Shown one piece after another: positions 37,367-44,692 of a DNA stretch of 64,000 bases; within the stretch, counting starts at the first letter, position 1, and every line of letters begins with the position of its first letter. This DNA is from Bacteroidales bacterium (lineage in GTDB: Bacteria > Bacteroidota > Bacteroidia > Bacteroidales > F082), in contig JAFYNK010000087.1 of assembly GCA_017548125.1 (NCBI GenBank), forward strand, positions 1 to 64,000. Reading direction: 5' to 3'. The position numbers and the translations under genes were made by a program. The notes beneath the pieces are model-generated. The model ran no database searches, was not told where the DNA came from, and worked only from the letters and a program-made list of their open reading frames with translations.

Positions 37367-39373
37367 ATGGAAAAAATTGACAATGAAAACATGAGTTTGC
37401 CAGAAAACGCACAACGCGAACTGGCTCCAGGTGAGGTTTATAAACCAATATTATCATCAGACAAGAAATACAAAGAGATAACTGTCTGGTCTGTAACCAT
37501 CGGCCTTTTGATGACGATATTATTCTCTGCAGCAGCAGCTTATCTAGGACTTAAGGTCGGTCAGGTGTTTGAAGCGGCAATCCCGATTGCTATCATCGCC
37601 ATCGGATTGTCGGGCGTGGCAAAGAAAAACGACGCTCTCTCTCAAAACGTCATCATACAGTCCATCGGCGGCTGCTCTGGCGGCGTCGTGGCTGGCGCCA
37701 TCTTCACATTGCCTGCCTTATATATATTACAAGGTAAAGGCTACGCAATAGAAATCAATTATATGCAAGTATTCCTCGCTTCATTGTTGGGCGGCATCCT
37801 CGGAATACTTTTTTTAATTCCATTTAGAAAATATTTCGTCAAGGAACAACATGGCAAATTCCCATTCCCTGAAGCTACTGCAACGACACAGGTCCTCGTC
37901 AGCGGTCAGAAGAAAGGCAAGGACTCTTTGTTACTCGTAGTAAGTGGTTTGATAGGCGGTCTTTACGACTTCTGCATCTCAACCTTCGGACTCTGGACAG
38001 AGACGCTTTCTACAAAAGTAATGACATGGGGACTCGCTGTCGCTGATAAGGCAAAGCTGATGTTTAAGGTTAATGTCGGCGCTGCTGTTCTTGGTCTCGG
38101 TTATATCATTGGATTGAAATATGCATTCATAATCTGCTGTGGCTCAATGTTGGTTTGGTTTATTATCATTCCTGGTATGAACATAATATGGGGTAATGAT
38201 GTTATTGATTTGATGAATTCAGGCATTACACAGACATTAGGCTCTATGAGTCCAGAGATGATTTTCAAGGAATACGCACGTCATATAGGCATCGGCGGCA
38301 TTGCTATGGCTGGTATCGTAAGTATCATCAGATCATGGGGAGTCATCAAGTCATCTGTCGGTTTGGCCGCTAATGAATTCAAAGGAAAGAAGAATGATGT
38401 CGATAAAGAAGAACGCACACAACGCGACCTCTCAATGAAATTCGTCGTTGTTGGCATCCTTGTGGTTTTAATCATTACTTTCTTCTTCTTCTGGTTCGGT
38501 GTCGTTGGTAACGTAAAACACGCATTGGTCGGTATCGCTGTCGTGGCCGTTATCTCATTCTTGTTCACTACAGTAGCAGCAAACGCTATCGCTATAGTCG
38601 GTTCAAATCCTGTTAGCGGCATGACACTTATGACTTTGATATTAGCCTCTTTGGTGATGGTGGCAGCTGGATTGAGCGGTGCTATGGGAATGACGGCAGC
38701 TCTTATCATCGGCGGCGTTGTATGTACAGCCTTGGCTGTTGCAGGCGCATTCATCACCGACTTGAAAGTTGGATATTGGATTGGCACCACACCAAGAAAT
38801 CAAGAGATTTGGAAGTTCGTCGGCGTTGCTGTGGCTGCTGCTACAGTAGCAGGCGTTATCATGGTTTTGAACAAGGCATACGGCTTTGTCGGCGATGGCG
38901 CTTTGGTAGCTCCTCAGGCAAACGCGATGTCGGCTGTCATCGAACCGATGATGTCGGGCGGAAACGCACCATGGCTGTTATACGGCATCGGTGCTGTCAT
39001 AGCATTGATACTCACTTTCGCTAAGATACCAGCTCTTCCATTTGCACTCGGTATGTTCATCCCAATAGACCTTAATATACCTTTATTAATAGGCGGCGCT
39101 ATCTCTTGGTACGTAAGCACACGCAGCAAAGACGAGGCTCTCAACCAAGCGCGTAACAACAGAGGAACACTCATCGCTTCAGGATTTATCGCCGGCGGCG
39201 CATTGATGGGTGTTGTCAGTGCGATACTCAAATTCGCTAATGTCAATATGATCGTAAATGTCGGCGGCGTTCCTTTCGCAGAGACACCTTGGGCTTCATT
39301 GGTTGCATTGTTCATGTATATCGCTGTCATCGCTTATATGATATGGGATTCTAAAAGAGCAAAAATAGAATAA
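37367..39373 (+). CDS. OPT-family oligopeptide transporter
   Basis: A 668-residue inner-membrane transporter with about 16 hydrophobic segments. Family features: SVTIGLLMTILFSAAAAYLGLKVGQVFEAAIP near the N-terminus, GGCSGGVVAGAIFTLPALY, FPFPEATATTQVL and KIPALPFALGMFIPIDLNIPLLIGG near the C-terminus. OPT proteins import small peptides or metal-peptide chelates by proton symport. A peptidase T gene lies 83 bases downstream on the same strand, which fits peptide uptake followed by tripeptide hydrolysis. Confidence 0.93.
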   Translation: MEKIDNENMSLPENAQRELAPGEVYKPILSSDKKYKEITVWSVTIGLLMTILFSAAAAYLGLKVGQVFEAAIPIAIIAIGLSGVAKKNDALSQNVIIQSIGGCSGGVVAGAIFTLPALYILQGKGYAIEINYMQVFLASLLGGILGILFLIPFRKYFVKEQHGKFPFPEATATTQVLVSGQKKGKDSLLLVVSGLIGGLYDFCISTFGLWTETLSTKVMTWGLAVADKAKLMFKVNVGAAVLGLGYIIGLKYAFIICCGSMLVWFIIIPGMNIIWGNDVIDLMNSGITQTLGSMSPEMIFKEYARHIGIGGIAMAGIVSIIRSWGVIKSSVGLAANEFKGKKNDVDKEERTQRDLSMKFVVVGILVVLIITFFFFWFGVVGNVKHALVGIAVVAVISFLFTTVAANAIAIVGSNPVSGMTLMTLILASLVMVAAGLSGAMGMTAALIIGGVVCTALAVAGAFITDLKVGYWIGTTPRNQEIWKFVGVAVAAATVAGVIMVLNKAYGFVGDGALVAPQANAMSAVIEPMMSGGNAPWLLYGIGAVIALILTFAKIPALPFALGMFIPIDLNIPLLIGGAISWYVSTRSKDEALNQARNNRGTLIASGFIAGGALMGVVSAILKFANVNMIVNVGGVPFAETPWASLVALFMYIAVIAYMIWDSKRAKIE

Positions 39374-39379
39374 ACTGTA

Positions 39380-39427
39380 GAGACGCGTCAATGTACCTTG
39401 AATAATAAATACACATTGACACGTCTC
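39380..39427. repeat. GAGACG/CAATGT hairpin repeat
   Basis: GAGACGCGTCAATGT (39380-39394) and ACATTGACACGTCTC (39413-39427) pair with one mismatch, 7 bases after the OPT stop. It may serve as a terminator; sequence relatives occur at 14444, 41711 and 58067. Confidence 0.75.
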
Positions 39428-39456
39428 AAAAAACAAATAATAAATATTAAAACACT

Positions 39457-40671
39457 ATGGAAAAATTATTAGATAAATTTTTAAGATATGTGTCTGTCGA
39501 TACAATGTCAGACCCAGAATCAGAGACACAGCCAAGTTCTGAAAGACAATTCAACTTATTGAGAATGCTTCGCGATGAGCTGGAAGCAATGGGAATCAAA
39601 GCGGAATTAGACGAGTTCGGTTATGTGATGGCTACAATACCATCCAACATCGATAAAGAAGTTCCAGCTATCGGTTTCATCGCTCACGTCGATACATCTC
39701 CAGACGCTTCTGGTAAAGATGTCAAGCCTCAAATCATAGAAGACTATCAAGGCGGTGACATTATCCTTAATATTGAAAAAGACATAGTCCTTAAAGTGTC
39801 TGACTTCCCTGAGATGCAGAATTACATCGGCAAGACAATGATAACCACCGACGGAACAACATTGTTAGGAGCTGACGACAAAGGCGGCGTTGCTGCTATC
39901 ATGTATGCTGCTCAATATCTTATGGAACATCCAGAGGTAAAACACGGCGACATCAAAATCGGTTTCACTCCTGATGAAGAGATCGGAAGGGGCGTGGCTA
40001 AGTTTGACGTGAAGAGATTCGGCGCTCAATATGCATATACTATCGACGGCGGCGAGATAGGCGAGTTGGAATACGAGAATTTCAACGCCGCCGTCGCTAA
40101 GATTCATATCCAAGGCGCTAACATACATCCAGGCTATGCTAAAGACAAGATGGTCAACTCAATGCAGATCGCTATGGAACTCAATGCGATGTTGCCTGTT
40201 AACCAACGCCCAGAATTCACTTGCGGCTACGAAGGCTTCTTCCTCCTCACCGAGATAAAAGGTACTGTGGAAGAGACATCGATGCAATATATCATCCGTG
40301 ACCATGACAGAGCTAAGTTCGAGGAAAAGAAAGAACTCCTCAACGCTGTGGCTGAATATCTTAACAAAAAACACAACAACGCAGTTAAGATTGAGATGAA
40401 AGACCAATATTACAACATGCGTCAGGAAGTAGAACCACATTATTTCATCGTAGAGAAAGCTATCAAGGCTATCGAGATGGCAGGCATCAAGCCAAAGGTA
40501 CAGCCAATACGTGGCGGCACCGACGGAGCAAACCTTAGCTTCATGGGTTTGCCATGCCCTAACATCTTCGCAGGCGGACATAACTTCCACGGCAAATACG
40601 AATACGTGCCATTGGAAAGCATGGAGAAAGCATCTGAAGTTATTTTGAATATTATTAGTTTATTTGTTTAA
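39457..40671 (+). CDS. pepT: Peptidase T (tripeptide aminopeptidase)
   Basis: A 404-residue M20-family dizinc peptidase removing the N-terminal residue of tripeptides in the cytoplasm. Visible motifs: GFIAHVDTSPDASG (zinc His and catalytic Asp), TLLGADDKGGVAAIM (bridging Asp), GFTPDEEIGRG (catalytic Glu pair), YTIDGGEIGELEYENFNAA and C-terminal PIRGGTDGANLSFMGLPCPNIFAGG with the last zinc His in GGHNFHG. Length and motifs match PepT closely. It lies downstream of the OPT transporter, separated by a hairpin. Confidence 0.96.
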   Translation: MEKLLDKFLRYVSVDTMSDPESETQPSSERQFNLLRMLRDELEAMGIKAELDEFGYVMATIPSNIDKEVPAIGFIAHVDTSPDASGKDVKPQIIEDYQGGDIILNIEKDIVLKVSDFPEMQNYIGKTMITTDGTTLLGADDKGGVAAIMYAAQYLMEHPEVKHGDIKIGFTPDEEIGRGVAKFDVKRFGAQYAYTIDGGEIGELEYENFNAAVAKIHIQGANIHPGYAKDKMVNSMQIAMELNAMLPVNQRPEFTCGYEGFFLLTEIKGTVEETSMQYIIRDHDRAKFEEKKELLNAVAEYLNKKHNNAVKIEMKDQYYNMRQEVEPHYFIVEKAIKAIEMAGIKPKVQPIRGGTDGANLSFMGLPCPNIFAGGHNFHGKYEYVPLESMEKASEVILNIISLFV

Positions 40672-40771
40672 AGTTAATGGCAAAAGGCTAATGACTAATG
40701 GTTAATGACTTTTGCCTTTAGCCCTTAGTCTTTTACCTTTAGTCATTAACCTTAAACCTTAATCCAAAATT

Positions 40772-41695
40772 ATGTCAATAGATTTTTCAGAAGTATTAGT
40801 CGTCGGTGTAACAGCGAGAGCCTTGTTTAATCTCGAGGCTGAGAATGACATTTTCGAGAAGGAAGGCGTAAGGAAATATAGAGAATATCAAGATAAGAAT
40901 CAGGATGTTCCATTGGAGATGGGAACGGCTTTTTATCTGGTTAAGAGTCTTTTGGAACTCAACAAACAGGCGCATAAGCCGATTGTTGAAGTCGTGGTAA
41001 TGTCACGTAACAGTCCTGAGACGGGAATAAGAATCCTTAAGTCGATAGAGAAATATGATCTTGACATCACACGACTTGCGTTCTCAGGTGGCGAGCCGAT
41101 AGCACCTTATATCGATGCTTTTGGTGTTGACTTGTTCTTGTCGAAAGATGAGAACAGCGTTCAGGCTGTAATTGACTCGCATAGCAACTGCGCAGCTGCT
41201 GTTATTTATGAGCCGCCAACGGCCTTCAACTCAGCGACTAACGTCGTTAAGATTGCCTTCGATGCTGACGCTGTACTGTTTAATGAAGACTCGGAATTGC
41301 GTTTCAAGAAAGAAGGAATAGACTCGTTCCATAAATATGAAGAGGAAAATAAAGACGTGCCTTTGCAAGAAGGTCCGTTCGCTAAATTGTTGAAGAAACT
41401 CTCTAAGATACAAGAGTGTCTGCCCGTCACAGTAGAGCTTTCACCTTTGAGACTGGCAATAGTGTCGTCGAGAAGCGCTCCTGCGCACATGAGGGTCATC
41501 AACACCTTGAAGAAATGGGGCGTTTATGTCAATGAGGTGTATTTCCTTGGAGGAATGCCTAAAGACAAGGTACTCAAGGCTTTCGGCGCGCATATCTTCT
41601 TCGACGACCAAGATATACATCTTCAGAGTTCAAGTAAAGTGGTTCCATCAGGAAAAGTGCCATATAGTTCGGATTCGCCGCTGAAGAAATTGTAA
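40772..41695 (+). CDS. Cytosolic 5'-nucleotidase (NT5C1-like)
   Basis: A 307-residue HAD-fold enzyme that dephosphorylates nucleoside 5'-monophosphates. Recognised from VVGVTARALFNLEAENDIFEKEGVRKYREYQ at the N-terminus, VVVMSRNSPETGIRILKSIEKYDLDITRLAFSGG, KIAFDADAVLFNEDSE (DxD) and AIVSSRSAPAHMRVINTLKKWGV, all as in the bacterial 5'-nucleotidase family related to animal cN-I. The 100 bases upstream are made of ACTAATGG/CCTTTAG word repeats and give no clear promoter. It stands alone. Confidence 0.88.
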   Translation: MSIDFSEVLVVGVTARALFNLEAENDIFEKEGVRKYREYQDKNQDVPLEMGTAFYLVKSLLELNKQAHKPIVEVVVMSRNSPETGIRILKSIEKYDLDITRLAFSGGEPIAPYIDAFGVDLFLSKDENSVQAVIDSHSNCAAAVIYEPPTAFNSATNVVKIAFDADAVLFNEDSELRFKKEGIDSFHKYEEENKDVPLQEGPFAKLLKKLSKIQECLPVTVELSPLRLAIVSSRSAPAHMRVINTLKKWGVYVNEVYFLGGMPKDKVLKAFGAHIFFDDQDIHLQSSSKVVPSGKVPYSSDSPLKKL

Positions 41696-42050
41696 TGGAT
41701 TAGGAATGAACTTAGAGACGTGTCAATGATTCCTATAAAATAAACACACATTGAAGCGTCTAGTTAATGATGAATTAGGAGTGAATTTTTAAACCGTTGA
41801 ACTTTGAACCATTGAACTAAGAACCTTAAACTTTAGTCATTAGTCTTGTTGACTCATAGACTTTATCTTGGGCGTTCCGGCTATCGCCGTCGGGCTTTCC
41901 GCTATATCTTTGCTCGCTTCGTTATCACTACGCTCGCAAAGGATGCCGCTCCAATCCCTAACGCTTTGGCGCTGCGTGCCCTGAGCCGTGAGCCATGAAC
42001 ACTTAACATGCTTTGGATTAAAATCGATTAAATATTAAAAATGGAAAAAT
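41696..42050. repeat. Intergenic hairpin, word repeats and an interspersed element
   Basis: Contains an imperfect hairpin (41711-41761, TAGAGACGTGTCAATG with CATTGAAGCGTCTA), AACCGTTGAACTTTGAACC words (41793-41830), and at 41872-41972 the element shared in inverse orientation with 8778-8869; the ends match and the middle 25-30 bases differ. No gene. Confidence 0.75.
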
Positions 42051-42422
42051 ATGAAGATTAAATACTTGTTGACATGTCTGGCATTGATGATAATGATATC
42101 ATGTCAAGCACAATCGGAGTTTAAATCAGTTGGTATTGATGAATTCAAGACTGAGATTTCAAAGTCTGGAGTTCAACTTGTTGACGTTCGTACTGCACAA
42201 GAATATTCGGAAGGACATATTCCTGGAGCAATGAATATCGATGTCAATGCTCCCGATTTTGAAGAGAAGATAAAGGCTTTGGACAAAAAGGAAAATGTCG
42301 CCATCTATTGCAGAAGCGGACGCCGCAGCAAGACGGCAGCAAACAAAATGACAGCAGCAGGATTCAAAGTCATAGAACTCAACACCGGATTCCTAAGCTG
42401 GGATGGGACAGTGGAGAAATAA
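42051..42422 (+). CDS. Rhodanese-domain lipoprotein
   Basis: A 123-residue exported protein. The signal peptide ends in a lipobox-like LMIMISCQAQ (Cys near 18). The single rhodanese domain has VDVRTAQEYSEGHIPGAMNIDV and the active-site loop IYCRSGRRSKTAA with the catalytic Cys near residue 87. It would transfer sulfane sulfur or act as a redox/persulfide carrier in the periplasm; the substrate is unknown. A bidirectional terminator follows after 5 bases. Confidence 0.88.
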   Translation: MKIKYLLTCLALMIMISCQAQSEFKSVGIDEFKTEISKSGVQLVDVRTAQEYSEGHIPGAMNIDVNAPDFEEKIKALDKKENVAIYCRSGRRSKTAANKMTAAGFKVIELNTGFLSWDGTVEK

Positions 42423-42427
42423 AAAAA

Positions 42428-42452
42428 AAGTCTCTCATTTTGAAGAGACTTT
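42428..42452. terminator. Bidirectional terminator
   Basis: AAAGTCTCT (42429-42437) pairs with AGAGACTTT (42444-42452) between flanking A and T runs, placed between two convergent genes ending at 42422 and 42459. Confidence 0.85.
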
Positions 42453-42458
42453 TCTGTT

Positions 42459-42833
42459 TTATATAACGTTTTCTTTAGGATTTGGACCCCATTGGTTTTC
42501 GTTTTCTTGACTGTCGAAACAAGCCCATACTATCAGCCAAATCCATCCGATTATTGGTACAAGACATAGAAGTCCCCACCATCCGCTTCTACCAATGTCA
42601 TGAAGTCTTCTGACTGAAACTGAGATTGATGGAATAAATGTGATAATACAAAATATTAAAGACAAAATAGAATGTAAAATGTATGAGCCTACCATCATGC
42701 CCAATATAGAGCCAACTAACTCAACAAGAATTGAAAAGATAAAGCAGAAAAGCGTAAAATACCAATACTCTTTGCGGCGTGCTCTACCTTTAAAATCGAA
42801 ATACTGCTTAAAACATTTAATGAACCATTTCAT
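42459..42833 (-). CDS. DUF805 membrane protein
   Basis: A 124-residue inner-membrane protein. It starts MKWFIKCFKQYFDFKGRARRKEYWYFTLF, the usual DUF805 opening, has hydrophobic helices near 25-48, 55-78 and 95-115, and the motif SVSVRRLHDIGRSGWWGLLCLVPIIGWIWLIVWACFDSQ. Its function is unknown; often linked to envelope homeostasis or phage-related loci. It lies 28 bases downstream of a lipoprotein gene on the same strand, with no certain operon. Confidence 0.9.
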   Translation of the reverse strand: MKWFIKCFKQYFDFKGRARRKEYWYFTLFCFIFSILVELVGSILGMMVGSYILHSILSLIFCIITFIPSISVSVRRLHDIGRSGWWGLLCLVPIIGWIWLIVWACFDSQENENQWGPNPKENVI

Positions 42834-42861
42834 AATTGTAAATTTTTAATTGTTAATGACT

Positions 42862-43380
42862 TTAGTTTTTAATGTGTTTTATTGATATGTTGTGCAAATC
42901 GTCTGATGAAACTTTAAACTCATCCTCATATAAAACATTTTCGCCTTGCTTTATTATGGCTTTAAAAATCATGGAAGATCCTTTTTTGATTTCTCTATAA
43001 ACAGAATAGTTGTTGCTTATCACATCAGATATGAAACTTTTTTTATTGAAGGTGTTTTTTGAATGATCTTCTAGGGCTTCCACCATGTTTTGTGTATTGA
43101 TATTTACACTTTCGTCAAGACAAATGTAAAATGTGAATTTAGCGGTTTTGTTAGGAAGTGCTTCCGTTTCAATGTTGAGGTCAAAATTGTTTATGTTCTT
43201 TTTGGCAAAAGCCATATCTAATACAGGAAGAAGAATAGGTTCCATTATTTTAGTGGTATATTCTAATTCTTTTTCGAATTTTTCCTGTTCGTATTTCTCT
43301 TTGTTTTGTTTGATTTTTTCACAAGAACTGCATAAAGTTATAATGATAGCAGTTAATAAGCATATAACTATTTTATTCAT
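42862..43380 (-). CDS. Small lipoprotein of unknown function
   Basis: A 172-residue exported protein from the ATG at 43380 (MNKIVICLLTAIIITLCSSCEKIKQNKEKYEQEKFEKEL); the frame is open further upstream without support. The lipobox is LCSSC, followed by a lysine/glutamate coiled coil and a mixed alpha/beta domain with TAKFTFYICLDESVNI and a C-terminal DEFKVSSDDLHNISI. No family is recognised. Confidence 0.7.
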   Translation of the reverse strand: MNKIVICLLTAIIITLCSSCEKIKQNKEKYEQEKFEKELEYTTKIMEPILLPVLDMAFAKKNINNFDLNIETEALPNKTAKFTFYICLDESVNINTQNMVEALEDHSKNTFNKKSFISDVISNNYSVYREIKKGSSMIFKAIIKQGENVLYEDEFKVSSDDLHNISIKHIKN

Positions 43381-43486
43381 ATAAATTGTTTTTTTAATGT
43401 TAACATCAGCAAATATAGATGTTAACATTAAAATATCCTTTAAATATAATTGCCCTTTTGGGGCAAGTTGCCTTATTAGGGCATGC

Positions 43487-43711
43487 TTATTCAGATATGT
43501 CTTTTAATTCTTTGGAATAAAATTGGAATAGGTCGGTTTTTAGTATGAGGGAAATCTGAAACAACTGTTCGGTATCAATTATTTCTTTGAGAAAAATCTT
43601 GTTTACAGTACGGATATTGACACAAAGTCGTTCGGCAAACCATTGGTTGGTTTTATTTTGCTTACGCAACTCTTCTTTGATAATCAATCCTATGTGAATG
43701 CCAGACCTCAT
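43487..43711 (-). CDS. XRE-like helix-turn-helix regulator
   Basis: A 74-residue protein with an XRE fold: GLIIKEELRKQNKTNQWFAERLCVNIRTVNKIFLKEIIDTEQLFQISLILKTDLFQFY, recognisable as helices 1-5 with the helix-turn-helix at about 26-45. It probably binds DNA as a dimer. No partner gene is adjacent; the nearest same-strand gene is the lipoprotein 106 bases downstream. Confidence 0.75.
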   Translation of the reverse strand: MRSGIHIGLIIKEELRKQNKTNQWFAERLCVNIRTVNKIFLKEIIDTEQLFQISLILKTDLFQFYSKELKDISE

Positions 43712-44232
43712 ATTTGTTTCTCAAAATATTTTAACGATATAACAAAAAAAAGCATGAACGATTCTAATCCATGCTCCAAGGTCCTGAGATTACCTATCCC
43801 TACAGAAAAGTATCGCCCATGCTAAAAGGCATAGGTGTCTTCACTTATTCGTTGTAGGGACGTGCTTATAAAATTTCTCAGGTTTTAGGAGCAAATGCCG
43901 AACAAATAGTAAACACTATTTTAAGAATTATATGTCATCCAATACTTTACATAATGAAATGTTTGTTTTTAAATTTATGCAAAGATAATATTTAAATCAT
44001 AGAAATGGAAATCATTGTTAACATAAATTAACTAATCTCTCACAATTTCATTAACATCACGTTAATAATTGTTAAAATAGGAAAAATACCTTCTGAAAAA
44101 CTTGACAAAACCGTGTTAAAAATTGTAGTTTTGCAGTCGTGGATGTAGTAATGTAGTGATGTAGTAATGTAGTAATGTAGTACTATAAAACTCCATTACC
44201 CCATTACTTCATTACCAAAAAAAAGGTACGTT
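43712..44232. other. Intergenic region before the four-helix-bundle gene
   Basis: No gene is supported. There is an imperfect repeat around CATGCTCC/GGCATAGG (43760-43830), a TTAACA-rich stretch (44015-44085), the promoter at 44102-44133 and GTAGTAATGTAGTGATG word repeats from 44143. Confidence 0.5.
44102..44133 (+). promoter_or_regulatory. Promoter upstream of the four-helix-bundle gene
   Basis: TTGACA (44102-44107), 18 bases, TAGTTTTG (44126-44133): identical in both boxes and spacing to the promoters at 14319 and 21449. Confidence 0.7.
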
Positions 44233-44645
44233 ATGTTGTTTGTGGATTTGTATTTGTGGAAATCAGCGAGGGCACTTGTGAATGAAATTTATAAAATAAT
44301 GGGTAGCTGTAAAGATTATAGTTTTAAAGACCAACTTCAACGAGCTGCAATAAGTATTATGAATAATATTGCAGAAGGTTGTAATTCAGGAAGTAATTCT
44401 AAATATATTAACTTTTTAAAAATTGCAAGAGGCAGCTGTGCTGAAGTTGATTCAATGCTTTATCTATGTGAAGACTTCAAATATTGCACTTGTGATGAAA
44501 GGTGTAATATTCAAAAGGAAATAAATAAAATATCAAAAGGATGCCTAACTTTAATTAACATATTAAAAACTAAAGAAACTAAATAAAAAAACATTACTTC
44601 ATTACTTCATTACTTCATTACTTCATTACTTCATTACTTCATCAC
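44143..44645 (+). mobile_element. Free-standing intervening-sequence-like unit with inverted word repeats
   Basis: GTAGTAATGTAGTAATG words at 44143-44183 on the left and CATTACTTCATTACTTC words at 44590-44640 on the right are inversely related (AGTAATG against CATTACT) and flank one small gene. In 23S rRNA intervening sequences, genes of this family are likewise enclosed by inverted repeats. Whether this unit has moved is unknown. Confidence 0.4.
44233..44586 (+). CDS. Four-helix-bundle protein (23S rRNA intervening-sequence family)
   Basis: A 117-residue protein of the 'four helix bundle / S23 rRNA-associated' family: LYLWKSARALVNEIYKIM, FKDQLQRAAISIMNNIAEGCNSGSNSKYINFLKIARGSCAEVDSML and a final helix GCLTLINILK. 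The motif QLQRAAISIMNNIAEG is diagnostic. Relatives include Avd, the accessory protein of diversity-generating retroelements; no reverse transcriptase or template repeat is nearby, so this is not a DGR. Six bases after the stop begin CATTACTT word repeats. Confidence 0.88.
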   Translation: MLFVDLYLWKSARALVNEIYKIMGSCKDYSFKDQLQRAAISIMNNIAEGCNSGSNSKYINFLKIARGSCAEVDSMLYLCEDFKYCTCDERCNIQKEINKISKGCLTLINILKTKETK

Positions 44646-44692
44646 TATTAAAAAAATCACTACATTTGCACTTTAACTAAATTTATATCGTA

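Noticed and set aside
44233-44586. Diversity-generating retroelement accessory protein (Avd)
   Set aside because: No reverse transcriptase, template repeat or variable repeat lies nearby.
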